Shown here: positions 35,558-44,705 of the stretch, piece by piece
Numbering within the stretch: position 1 is the first letter of the stretch
Layout of the letters: each line of letters begins with the position of its first letter
NCBI GenBank assembly: GCA_900316045.1
Contig: ONBM01000002.1
Location: forward strand, 26,979-90,978
DNA length: 64,000 nucleotides
Origin: an uncultured Bacteroidales bacterium
GTDB lineage: Bacteria; Bacteroidota; Bacteroidia; Bacteroidales; UBA932
Reading direction: 5' to 3'
The notes under the pieces: model-generated
Database searches by the model: none
What the model was told of the DNA's origin: nothing
The model's input: only the letters and a program-made list of their open reading frames with translations
Position numbers and translations under genes: made by a program

Positions 35558-37582
35558 TTATTTTAATATTATTGGAAATTCCGTGATTCTCAATGTGGTG
35601 CAGCCGTAAGGCACCAGCACTATCTTTTCTTCTCCTCCTGCTTCACTTGGTAGCTGCCCGCTCACTGGAATAGGTCCTGCCATTTCATTATACAGTGTCC
35701 ATGTAGGAATCCTAACGCCCTTAGCATGAATTTCCAAAGGCGTATTCTCAAGGTTCCAAGGGTACCCGGAAGTATCCCTCTCAACAACTCTAAAAGACTC
35801 CTCCGGAACTCTCAGCGCAGTAGAAGGCAACCCATAGTTCCAAGCCGACCCGGGGTGCACCTGCCAATAGAAATCCCCATAATTAACTTTCTCTTCCTGA
35901 GGGACATCCACCTTTTCCCACCTTTCGTCTATCCTTAATGAATATACCAACGGACCCCTCTCTACCACCACTGATGCCTCATGCCATCTGGAGACAGACA
36001 CTTTCATGGGAAGATTCAGCTCAATGTGGTCCCCGTCCTTCCAAGAACGGCAGACAACGGCCGTCGTTCCTTGTGAATATGCCCCTTCCTTCTTTCCGTT
36101 GACAGTTACCGTAGCCTCTTTGCACCATCCAGGGATACGGAGATGCAACGGGAAAACCATGGACTTCGTTTTCCTATCCGGAATTGACAAATCGAAGGAT
36201 ATCGTCTCACTGAAAGGATAGCCACCGCCTTCAACTATTCTGACTCTCTGTCCATCTGCCACCGTAGCCATCACCTCGCACGGCGAGTAGCACATTGCTG
36301 CTAGGCCCTTATCGTCCGAGGCCAACCAGAGATTTCGGGTGAATTTCGGCCACCCTTGGTGCATATTGGAAGTGCAGCAAGGGTAGCCTGTCAGGATGCC
36401 ATAGCAGATGTCCGTCCCATCGTGATCAGTGATGAAGTTATGCACGTGCCTAGAGATATTCGCCTGATTCACCTGCTGATAGTATTGCTTCGACATGAAA
36501 TCATCATCCGCCTGCGTCGGAAGGGCATTGAAAGCGATTCTTTCCAGCCAGTCGGCCCAATCCGTCCTTCCCGTGATCTCAACCATTTTTTCTAGGGAGA
36601 ACATAAGCTCCACTGCCGAGCAGAATTCTGACCCTTGGGTGGGGTCGGCACTGTGCAGCATTTCGTCTGCACCATACATTCCATTCGGCATGCCCAGAAA
36701 ACGCATCAGGTCTTCACGTCCCTTGTCGATGGCATCCAGATAGCTTTTGTCTCCAGTCGCCTGATATCTGATTACCGGTTCTTTGAAGCCTTGCGCCAGG
36801 TTCACGCAATGCAGCGAATATATCTGCGAGAGCGTCCTCCCGTCAGTCAGGCGACCTTTCCAGTCAGCTGTCTGCGATGCGATGATATCTCCAAGCTTCA
36901 GCAGATACTCTTCTCCTGTCTTGTTGTACAGCCAGTAAACGATGTACAAATTGTCGCCCCCACGTTCAGCACCCCAGAAGGTCCAATGCCCGAGCGGAGT
37001 CTTTGGCAGCTCATCTAACTGATAGCGGAAATATTTATCAAAAAAAGTCAGCACCCTTTCGTCACCAGTCGCATCGAAGTACTGCTTCATGAACTTAAGT
37101 ACCACCATTCTTGGCCACCAGTCCTTCGAATTGTTTCTCTGCAGGCCAGGCTCCGGAGGCAAATCCTTTGCCGGACCGAAGAAGCCATTCTCACATTGAC
37201 TGGCTAGGACGGACTCTACCCATTTCTGACATTTACCTTTAAGGTTCTCATCGTCAAGAATATACGCAAGAGGCATCAGGCCATCGATCCAATATGGCCC
37301 CCTCTCCCACATGTCTCCATCCCCGCCAAGCCAGCCGTTGCGCTCGCCCATCAGAGAATAATATTCATCCAGATGTCCTGTAAGGCCATCTGCCATGCGC
37401 CTCAACTGATCCTCAAGCCATCCCTTAGGCTTCACCGCCCCAAGCGGCAACTCCGAATATGGCTTGTGCACCAGAGGGTAGCGGTTGAATGAATATTCGG
37501 CACAGTTGCCTGATGATGCTCCGGCAAGGCACATGGCGGAAACAATGATTGGAACACAAAGCATGCGATTCGCAATTCTCAT
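35558..37582 (-). CDS. Second DUF1680 (GH127/GH146 superfamily) enzyme
   Basis: The 674-aa protein has a signal peptide (VSAMCLAGASSGNCAEY) and the same (alpha/alpha)6 barrel plus beta-sandwich plan as its neighbour, but a diverged sequence. GSEFCSAVE near 320 and GYPCCTSNMHQG near 402 supply the Glu/Cys and Cys-Cys positions of the zinc-cysteine site, so catalysis should be by the same mechanism. The substrate may be a different arabinofuranoside linkage or another furanoside. It starts 2 nt after the SusD stop, showing tight coupling in PUL A. Confidence 0.88.
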   Translation of the reverse strand: MRIANRMLCVPIIVSAMCLAGASSGNCAEYSFNRYPLVHKPYSELPLGAVKPKGWLEDQLRRMADGLTGHLDEYYSLMGERNGWLGGDGDMWERGPYWIDGLMPLAYILDDENLKGKCQKWVESVLASQCENGFFGPAKDLPPEPGLQRNNSKDWWPRMVVLKFMKQYFDATGDERVLTFFDKYFRYQLDELPKTPLGHWTFWGAERGGDNLYIVYWLYNKTGEEYLLKLGDIIASQTADWKGRLTDGRTLSQIYSLHCVNLAQGFKEPVIRYQATGDKSYLDAIDKGREDLMRFLGMPNGMYGADEMLHSADPTQGSEFCSAVELMFSLEKMVEITGRTDWADWLERIAFNALPTQADDDFMSKQYYQQVNQANISRHVHNFITDHDGTDICYGILTGYPCCTSNMHQGWPKFTRNLWLASDDKGLAAMCYSPCEVMATVADGQRVRIVEGGGYPFSETISFDLSIPDRKTKSMVFPLHLRIPGWCKEATVTVNGKKEGAYSQGTTAVVCRSWKDGDHIELNLPMKVSVSRWHEASVVVERGPLVYSLRIDERWEKVDVPQEEKVNYGDFYWQVHPGSAWNYGLPSTALRVPEESFRVVERDTSGYPWNLENTPLEIHAKGVRIPTWTLYNEMAGPIPVSGQLPSEAGGEEKIVLVPYGCTTLRITEFPIILK

Positions 37583-37584
37583 GG

Positions 37585-39210
37585 TTATTTGTAATTTGGA
37601 TTCTGCTCCAGCTTCGGATTTGGCGTAAGGGCAGATTCCGGTATCGGAAACAAAGCTCTGTAATCGCCCTGAGGCTGATGCGAGAGCCAGCTCTTAGTAG
37701 TATAAGTGCCGAAACGTATCATTCTGGAGCGCACTCCCATCTCCCAGGCGAATTCCCAGCCATACTCATCATAAAGCCTGCCGAACTTAACCGGGTCAGT
37801 ATTTCCTCTATCAATTTCCTCGCCATAATCTGAGACGTAATAACCATACTGATAAGAAGAATTTTCTTTCAGCTGACTATCTGTCACCACTGCTTTCTCC
37901 GGATGAGCCTTGAAGGCGCGCCGGCGAACTTGGGTAACCAAATCCCCTGCCCCTGCCTGACCAAGCCGAAGAAGACACTCTGCCTTCATCATCAATACTT
38001 CAGAATACCTGAAAACTGGAATATCAGTACTTGAACTGGACGTGCTTCCTGCCTTGACTTCATATTTCAGCATTCTATAGCCTTCATTCTCCATCGTGAA
38101 GTTACCGCTCTTGACTCTGTTCACATAATTCAGCTGCTCACCTGGAAAATCATATGCGCACATAATAGGTTCATTGCTCTCATACTTGTACTGAGGCCCC
38201 ATAATCCAAGTATAGCCAAGGCGCTCATCGTCAGGGTCGTATGTATTTATGAATTGAGGAATCCCCATTGCGCTACCTGATCCCCAAGGCGTGAAACCCA
38301 CATTGAATCTATATTTCAGAGGGGCACCCCAGGAAAAATGTTGAATGTAGTTGCCTCCTGCCTTTGACTCATCGAAAGGTATCGTGAATATCACCTCTGG
38401 ATTAGACGTAATAGACTCCACATCCTCACGAAATGGAGCTCTATAATCATCTGATAGCGCAAGTTTTCCGCTATTGATGATTTGATTGCATGCATCAAGG
38501 CAATCCTGCCAATGGGCACTTCCTGTATAGATTTCGGCATTGATATACACTCTTGCCAGGGTTGTCAGCGCAGCCCATTTGTTCATGTGGCTATATGATA
38601 TTCCGCCCTGAACCTCGGAAAGATTAGGCGTGACTTCCTTCAATTCACTTACGACGAAATCATATATGGTTGCCCTATCTGTCTTCGCAGGCAGTTCCGT
38701 AGTGGGCTCTGTGATTAACGGAGCATCTCCCCAGAAATCGAGCACGATTGAATAATAGAATGCCCTCAGGGCCCTAAGTTCCGCTATGCATGATGCTTTA
38801 GTGGCATCGTCGACAGGAATCACGCCATCATTGAACTGTTTAATTGCGGTATTGCAGAAAATGATTCCTCTATAAGTAGGATTCCAAGAATTGGCGATAT
38901 GTACCTGCTCAGAGTTCCATGTATGGTAGTGGACACGTCTGTAGATTCCGCCATCATCCCACCCTGTAGAATTCGGCGGCATTACAATTTCATCGGAACT
39001 TGCCACATCAAGTCCGTAGAGTCCAGTATGGCTTATGTAACTTCGAAGAGGATAATAGCAAGCCCCTACAACCTTCTGGGCATCAGATGCTGAATAGGAA
39101 TAAGAACTCTCAGTCAATGAAGAATAGACTTTCTCATCAAGGTTATTACTGCAAGATGCAAGGGCAAGGAGAGCCGATGCTGCAAGTCCTATATATATTA
39201 TTCTTTTCAT
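37585..39210 (-). CDS. RagB/SusD family nutrient-uptake lipoprotein (PUL A)
   Basis: I start at the ATG at 39210, which gives a clean lipoprotein signal (MKRIIYIGLAASALLALASC) and leaves 10 nt to the SusC stop; the longer frame would overlap SusC. The 541-aa SusD fold shows AELRALRAFYYSIVLDFWGD, MKAECLLRLGQAG and WEFAWEMGVRSRMIRFG, the usual helical motifs and C-terminal block. It is the surface partner of the STN-SusC transporter upstream. Confidence 0.94.
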   Translation of the reverse strand: MKRIIYIGLAASALLALASCSNNLDEKVYSSLTESSYSYSASDAQKVVGACYYPLRSYISHTGLYGLDVASSDEIVMPPNSTGWDDGGIYRRVHYHTWNSEQVHIANSWNPTYRGIIFCNTAIKQFNDGVIPVDDATKASCIAELRALRAFYYSIVLDFWGDAPLITEPTTELPAKTDRATIYDFVVSELKEVTPNLSEVQGGISYSHMNKWAALTTLARVYINAEIYTGSAHWQDCLDACNQIINSGKLALSDDYRAPFREDVESITSNPEVIFTIPFDESKAGGNYIQHFSWGAPLKYRFNVGFTPWGSGSAMGIPQFINTYDPDDERLGYTWIMGPQYKYESNEPIMCAYDFPGEQLNYVNRVKSGNFTMENEGYRMLKYEVKAGSTSSSSTDIPVFRYSEVLMMKAECLLRLGQAGAGDLVTQVRRRAFKAHPEKAVVTDSQLKENSSYQYGYYVSDYGEEIDRGNTDPVKFGRLYDEYGWEFAWEMGVRSRMIRFGTYTTKSWLSHQPQGDYRALFPIPESALTPNPKLEQNPNYK

Positions 39211-39220
39211 TGTGTTTAAC

Positions 39221-42200
39221 TTAAAATCTAACAGAAATACCAAAAGTATAAGATCTGGTTGCAGGATACCTGTTATAATAATCAACACCAGGGGTTAGTC
39301 CTGAAACGGAAACTTCTGGATCGATGCCAGAATAGTCCGTTATTGTTGCAACATTGCGGAGAGCAATGTAAAGCCTGCAATTCTGAACATATTTATTCAA
39401 AAAATTAAATGTATAACCAAGAGTGATGTTATCAAGCTTCACATAATCGCCCTTCTCAACATAATAGCTAACATATTGACAAGACTGATCATCTGCAAGA
39501 ACGGCCTTACCGTACACTTTGTCGAATGCAGATTTAAGGACATTGCCTCTCGTAAGCATTACAGGCACGCCGTACTTCATTGCAGTTAAATTAAGGATTT
39601 CGAAATCGAACGCTCCTCTGAACAACATGCTTAAATCGAAATTCTTCCATGTAATATTATTGCTCCAATTCACATAATGCTTAGGGATGCCATTGCCTAA
39701 GATCTGCTTGTCCGTAGGCTGCTGGTCATTTATTGATTTGATGCTGCCATCCTCACCTTCGATTAGCCAGTGTCCTTCGTCATCTACATCAACGCTCTTG
39801 AAGCCCCAGAAGTTACCGATAGGCTGGCCTTCTTTAAGTCTATGAGTGCTCTGCTGCATAGGTTCTCCAGTATTACCCTCATCAGAATAGCCTGAAGAGA
39901 AGAAAGAGTCACTGGACAAAGTGAGAACCTTGTTCTTATTATGCGAATAGTTCAATGAGGTAGTCCATTGCAGGTCCTTGGTCATGACTGGAATGGCCGT
40001 AATCCCGATTTCTATTCCTCTATTGCGGATTTTCCCTGCATTTGCAGTCATCGAACTAAATGCATTAGGAGGTGATGCGACTGTGTAGTTCCAGAGCAAA
40101 TCAAGAGACTTTCTGTTGTAGAGATCGATTGTACCGCTGATGCGGTCGTTCAGAAGTCTGAAATCCAAGCCCAAGTTCCATTCCTGCTTCCTTTCCCATT
40201 TCAAATCAGGGTTAGAGTTCTTGGCTGCGCTTATTGACTGAATCCACTCTCCATCGTACCAGATATTCGTAGTTGTGTTTAAAGTATTCAGAGACATATA
40301 TGAAGAAGATGGCTCTGTTCCAGTTTCTCCATATCCAGCTCTAAGCTTCAATGCCGTTATCTCCTTGACATCTTTAAGGAATGGTTCATCTTTCACATTC
40401 CATGCAGCAGAAGCGGACCAGAAATTTCCCCACTTATTGTTAGCTCCGAATTTCGTGGATCCCTCACGTCTGAAACTGCCAGAAAGCATATACTTTTCTT
40501 TATAATTATAGTTGAGACGAGTGAAGTATCCAACAAGTTTGCTTTCAGTCTGGTTCGAAGACATATCGGCCCATCCGCTCTTTCGTCCGTCATCAATAGC
40601 AGTACCAGCACCAATGTTATTATATTCAAAGAAATCCGTCGAGAAAGTCGAATTCTGCATCCAGTAGAACTGAGAATTATTCTTAAGCCACGAATATCCT
40701 ATCATCGCAGTATAATGATGATCATCGAGGAACGAGCCTCTGTACTGGGCAGTTAGCTCGGTCATGATTTGCTCTCCCCGATACGTTCCTCTGGAAGCAA
40801 ATCCATTCTTTCCCTCCCTAGCATTGTAAGAGTGCTTATGAGTCTCATAATGCCCTTGCGTGTAATTATGAATATTGTCAGACATCAGGTAATTGATGTC
40901 GAGTCCGTTAATTGGAGTAAAGGTCAGATTCGCAAATGTGCGAAGCATAGTCCCCTGAGTCTTGCCTTTGGTCTCATTTAGCAGGGAAACCGGATTAAAA
41001 TAATCAGTTATGCCTGTGTTCTCCGAATAATTTCCCTCAGAATCATAAACAGGAGTCGTTGGATTATAGTTTATATTTCTGTATACTGCTGAATCAAAAC
41101 TTCCGCCATCGGACCCATTGTGAAATTCTTGCCTGAATCCATTAACTCCTGCATTGATTTTCAGCATATTGTTGAACATCCTATGCGTAATCTCGATTCG
41201 AGGGTAAATCATTGTATTATTAGATTTCTTGATAATGCCTTTCATTCCTCTGTATTCAACAGAAGCGACGTAATTCGTCGACTTGCTACCGCCCCTGAGG
41301 CTTATGTTATAGACTTGCGTGAGAGGGGTTCTGGTTATCTCATCAAGCCAGTCTACGGAAGCTCCGTCATCATGATAACCCACATGACCTTTAGCCAATT
41401 CGCGGTACTCATCAGCCGTCATATAATCCAGCTTCTTAGTAATTGTCTGAGTGGACACATATGCACTAAAATCAACCTGAGTAGGCATTTCGCCCTTAGC
41501 ATTTTTTGTGGTTATTATGATGACTCCATTCGTACCACGAGTACCATAAATAGCTGCGGCAGAACCGTCTTTAAGGACATCAATCTGATCAATGTCATCT
41601 GGAGAAACTTGATTCAAATCACCAGGAATGCCATCGATAAGGACAAGAGGGGCGGCACTTGCTAGGAGGGTAGTGGCACCACGCAGAGAAATCTCGGTGT
41701 TAGAAACAGGATTCCCATCAGGAGAATTGACAGTAAGCCCTGGAACTTTGCCTTTGATTAACTCTGCGGCATTCTGAGATGGCGTAACTTGGAAATCTTT
41801 GGACTTAACAGTTGAGATAGCGCTTGCGACTTCGACTTTTTTCTGAGTGCCGTAACCTACGACGACAACCTCGTCAAGATGAGCCGTGTCTAAGCGTAAC
41901 ACAATGTCAACCGAATTTCTATTGTCAACTTGGACTTCCTGAGTGATGAATCCTATATTTGAAAACACAAGAACTGAATTTGCTGGAGCATCTATCGAAT
42001 AATGACCAGATGCATCGGTGAATGTTCCCGTGTTCGTACCCTTTACGATTACATAAGCTCCCACTAATGGAGCCCCATCCTCATCTAGCACAGTACCTCT
42101 GATGACGTTTGTACGCTGCTGTGTCTCGGCTTCTTTCGGTTTCTTTGTCAAAACTATCCTGTTTTCAACCACAGAATAACATACGTCCGTGCCAGTGAAT

Positions 42201-42484
42201 ATCTGATCCAGAACATTGAAAATGTCTGCATTACGGACTGAGATATCGATCTTTCTCGCAAGATCGATATGGCGATTATTGTAGAAGAATGAATAGTTGC
42301 TCATATCTTCTATCTGCTCAAGTACCGCCTTGACTGTCATGCCACTGATGTCAAGGTTAATTTTGGTTTTCTGCGTCTCGGATTCCCTAGCCTGCAGAAA
42401 AATGCCAGAGCTAAGCAGGAAAACAACTGCCAGCATGCCAGCCAAATGATTCTTTGTCCCAAAAAGTTTGCTTATCATAAGCAT
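39221..42484 (-). CDS. SusC family TonB-dependent transporter/transducer with STN domain (PUL A)
   Basis: The 1087-aa protein differs from the other SusC proteins here by an N-terminal secretin/TonB (STN) domain at about 40-115 (LDISGMTVKAVLEQIEDMSN to ENRIVLTKKP). The carboxypeptidase-regulatory-like domain, VVVVGYGTQKKVE, plug (LVLIDGIPGD, YGTRGTNGVIIITTK) and barrel ending YTFGISVRF follow. STN domains touch the periplasmic end of FecR-type anti-sigma factors, so the transporter should signal substrate presence to the FecR and sigma genes encoded just upstream. This makes PUL A substrate-induced by trans-envelope signalling. Confidence 0.96.
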   Translation of the reverse strand: MLMISKLFGTKNHLAGMLAVVFLLSSGIFLQARESETQKTKINLDISGMTVKAVLEQIEDMSNYSFFYNNRHIDLARKIDISVRNADIFNVLDQIFTGTDVCYSVVENRIVLTKKPKEAETQQRTNVIRGTVLDEDGAPLVGAYVIVKGTNTGTFTDASGHYSIDAPANSVLVFSNIGFITQEVQVDNRNSVDIVLRLDTAHLDEVVVVGYGTQKKVEVASAISTVKSKDFQVTPSQNAAELIKGKVPGLTVNSPDGNPVSNTEISLRGATTLLASAAPLVLIDGIPGDLNQVSPDDIDQIDVLKDGSAAAIYGTRGTNGVIIITTKNAKGEMPTQVDFSAYVSTQTITKKLDYMTADEYRELAKGHVGYHDDGASVDWLDEITRTPLTQVYNISLRGGSKSTNYVASVEYRGMKGIIKKSNNTMIYPRIEITHRMFNNMLKINAGVNGFRQEFHNGSDGGSFDSAVYRNINYNPTTPVYDSEGNYSENTGITDYFNPVSLLNETKGKTQGTMLRTFANLTFTPINGLDINYLMSDNIHNYTQGHYETHKHSYNAREGKNGFASRGTYRGEQIMTELTAQYRGSFLDDHHYTAMIGYSWLKNNSQFYWMQNSTFSTDFFEYNNIGAGTAIDDGRKSGWADMSSNQTESKLVGYFTRLNYNYKEKYMLSGSFRREGSTKFGANNKWGNFWSASAAWNVKDEPFLKDVKEITALKLRAGYGETGTEPSSSYMSLNTLNTTTNIWYDGEWIQSISAAKNSNPDLKWERKQEWNLGLDFRLLNDRISGTIDLYNRKSLDLLWNYTVASPPNAFSSMTANAGKIRNRGIEIGITAIPVMTKDLQWTTSLNYSHNKNKVLTLSSDSFFSSGYSDEGNTGEPMQQSTHRLKEGQPIGNFWGFKSVDVDDEGHWLIEGEDGSIKSINDQQPTDKQILGNGIPKHYVNWSNNITWKNFDLSMLFRGAFDFEILNLTAMKYGVPVMLTRGNVLKSAFDKVYGKAVLADDQSCQYVSYYVEKGDYVKLDNITLGYTFNFLNKYVQNCRLYIALRNVATITDYSGIDPEVSVSGLTPGVDYYNRYPATRSYTFGISVRF

Positions 42485-42527
42485 TTGCGCTTTAATAAAT
42501 TGGATATTAATTTATTGTATTATTATA

Positions 42528-43520
42528 TCAGTATATTCTTATTCTCTGTCCCTTCTCTGATTCGTTGGCTTCTTCATATTTCCACCTGACTCCTGAAGAA
42601 GCCTTGAACACCGTGAGCACTTGACCGATATGCTGAGTCGTGAATGAACCAGTGAAAGCATCGTCATCGTATTTTTTGGTATCGACGATGAACTGCACAT
42701 TGTATCTTTTGGATAATACCCGCAGAACCTCATTGAATGGGGTGTCATTGAAAACTATCTTCCCTTCTTTCCATGAAGTCTCAGTATCTCCTTCCGTATG
42801 CCTTATGGTCATCCTTCCAGTCCTACGGTCGTATACAAGCTTCTGGAAAGGGGACATGTTGCACGCATGATCCCCCGAAATAAATGTTACGCTGCCTGTC
42901 AGCAACGTTGTTGTAGTTATGCTGTCGGTCGGAAAAGCTTCTAGATTGAAAGACGTTCCGTGAACCTCAACCTTCTGACCATCGGTGGTAGTGACGACAA
43001 ACTTTTTATGAATGTCTTTAGCAACGTCAAAGAATGCTTCACCTTCCAACTGGACGCTGCGGACATCACCTGTGAAAATATTAGGGTATTTTAATGTTGA
43101 GCCAGAATTCAGATTGACGACTGTCCCATCTGACAAGGAAAGCTTTGTTGTCATCCCCGGATTAGTTCTTGCCTCAAGAATTTGAACCTCAGCATCTCCC
43201 TTGAACGACATTTCATAAAAGAAAGCCATGGAGACAGGAATCAGTAGAACAGCTGCAACCCTTTCGACCCATCTAAACACGCCTTTAGCCTTATCTTTTC
43301 TAATCCTGCGAGACAAAGCGCCATGCGCCTTGTCTATATCTATTCTCTTTTCAATTGATGTCGAATCGGAAGCTAAGGAAAGCAACTGTATCTGACGGGC
43401 TACTTTAGCGTTCTCTTCTGACAAGGCTATCCATGTTTCCACTTTTCTCGCCTCTTCCGAAGAAATATTCCCAGAAAAATAACGAACTAGCAACGTTTCT
43501 ATTGAGGTTAGCTCTTCCAT
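42528..43520 (-). CDS. FecR family anti-sigma factor
   Basis: The 330-aa protein (ATG at 43520, giving MEELTSIETLLVRYFSGNIS) has a cytoplasmic sigma-binding region, a transmembrane segment near 90-107 (VAAVLLIPVSMAFFYEM), a periplasmic FecR domain (ARTNPGMTTKLSLSDGTVVNLNS) and a C-terminal DUF4974 domain (FNDTPFNEVLRVLSKRYNVQ). It holds the sigma factor inactive until the STN-SusC binds its ligand. The sigma gene is divergent, 102 nt away; the SusC gene follows in the same direction after 43 nt. Confidence 0.95.
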   Translation of the reverse strand: MEELTSIETLLVRYFSGNISSEEARKVETWIALSEENAKVARQIQLLSLASDSTSIEKRIDIDKAHGALSRRIRKDKAKGVFRWVERVAAVLLIPVSMAFFYEMSFKGDAEVQILEARTNPGMTTKLSLSDGTVVNLNSGSTLKYPNIFTGDVRSVQLEGEAFFDVAKDIHKKFVVTTTDGQKVEVHGTSFNLEAFPTDSITTTTLLTGSVTFISGDHACNMSPFQKLVYDRRTGRMTIRHTEGDTETSWKEGKIVFNDTPFNEVLRVLSKRYNVQFIVDTKKYDDDAFTGSFTTQHIGQVLTVFKASSGVRWKYEEANESEKGQRIRIY

Positions 43521-43622
43521 TGGTTCTAGTTTTATAATTAAGACACGACAAACGAAACATACCCTAAACAAATACCTCTTTATTTTCGATAAAAAACTTA
43601 TATTTAGCCAAACATTCTCTCA

Positions 43623-44198
43623 ATGCCATCGTTTAATGACAATCTTCCTTTAAAGGACGAGCGGTTTCTTGTCTCAGCCTTGAATATGTCAGACAAAGAT
43701 GCCTTCGACCACCTTTTCCGCAGATTTTATCCTATGCTCTGCGCTTACGGAAGAAGATATCTTTCCTTGGAAGACTCCGAAGAGGTGGTTCAAGACGTTT
43801 TTTATGAACTCTGGAAGTCTAGGAAGAATCTTTCAATCAAAACATCGCTAAGCAGTTATTTATTCAGATCCGTCCGCAATCGCGCATTGAACTGCATCCG
43901 CAATGCAAATGCAAGAAAAACTGTAGCTATGGAAAATCTTCCGGATATATTCTTTGAATTCAACGGGTATGAGATACTAGAATTGCAATTGAAATTAAAA
44001 GAAGCTGTGCAAGAACTCCCGGAAAGCTATAAGGAAGCATTTATAATGAATCGTTTCGAGGACAAGACATATGCTGAAATAGCAAACGAAACGAATACAT
44101 CAGTCAAAACTATTGAATACAGAATATCGAAAGCTTTGAACCTTCTTAGGGAGAAGTTGAAATATTTATTTCTTGCGATGCTCCTTATCCTCAGATAA
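43623..44198 (+). CDS. ECF RNA polymerase sigma factor
   Basis: The 191-aa protein carries sigma region 2 (FDHLFRRFYPMLCAYGRRYL, EEVVQDVFYELWKSR) and region 4 (LPESYKEAFIMNRFEDKTYA, VKTIEYRISKALNLLREKL), as in the Bacteroidetes FecI-like sigma-70 family. It has a hydrophobic C-terminal tail (LKYLFLAMLLILR), common in this group. It lies divergently from FecR, and the trio sigma/FecR/STN-SusC is the standard cell-surface signalling module. A weak box TATATTTA lies 16 nt upstream. Confidence 0.95.
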   Translation: MPSFNDNLPLKDERFLVSALNMSDKDAFDHLFRRFYPMLCAYGRRYLSLEDSEEVVQDVFYELWKSRKNLSIKTSLSSYLFRSVRNRALNCIRNANARKTVAMENLPDIFFEFNGYEILELQLKLKEAVQELPESYKEAFIMNRFEDKTYAEIANETNTSVKTIEYRISKALNLLREKLKYLFLAMLLILR

Positions 44199-44208
44199 CT
44201 ATTTTCTG

Positions 44209-44245
44209 GCTGGAATGGCATTCCCACATGCGGATCATTTCCAGC
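44209..44245 (+). terminator. Hairpin after the sigma factor gene
   Basis: GCTGGAATG (44209-44217) pairs with CATTTCCAGC (44236-44245) with one bulge, 10 nt after the sigma stop codon. No T-run follows, so intrinsic termination is uncertain. Confidence 0.45.
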
Positions 44246-44298
44246 GGAAGAGAGCCTCATGAGCTGGTTACCAGTGGAGGAGGCCTCGGATCTGACAA

Positions 44299-44538
44299 GA
44301 TGTAGTACAGGGGATATGCTGCAGACTATCCTAGGGGATGTAGTACAGGGGATATGCCGCAGAATGGCCTCGGAGCAGGATCGGCTGTACTACATCCAGG
44401 GAAAGGAATGGGGAGAAGCGCCAAGCGACAACGCAGAAAGGGCATCCGCGCAGACCATCCCACGGGATGTAGTACAGGGGATATGCCGCAGAATGGCGCC
44501 GCAGAATGGCCTCGGAGCAGGATCGGCTGTACTACATC
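44299..44538 (+). repeat. Left block of the REP-like array beside transposase 1
   Basis: This block holds one truncated and two complete copies of a unit whose ends are the 12-bp inverted repeats GATGTAGTACAG and CTGTACTACATC. A 38-bp left half lies at 44299-44336, a 60-bp unit at 44337-44396 and a 73-bp unit at 44466-44538. The last is longer because an internal 13-bp stretch (CGCAGAATGGCGC) is duplicated. The 69-bp spacer at 44397-44465 closely resembles the first spacer right of the transposase. Past 44538 a further fragment with GCAGAATGGCGC and TGTAGT follows. None of this is coding. Confidence 0.92.
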
Positions 44539-44705
44539 TCCGACGAGAGAATACGTTGCAGAATGGCGCAATGTAGTTGCTGACAGCATAAATATATTGC
44601 TGAAACTATAGGAAATTTGTATCTTCATTGGTGAAAGCTGTTCGGAATATTTTCCAAATAGAATGGCTATGCTTATTTAAATTTAAACTAATAGGAGGTA
44701 GAGGC

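Noticed and set aside
44628..44705. ATG at 44628 as the start of transposase 1
   Set aside because: Family members begin at the MRNLHHIC-like position, which corresponds to the GTG at 44706 with its Shine-Dalgarno sequence.
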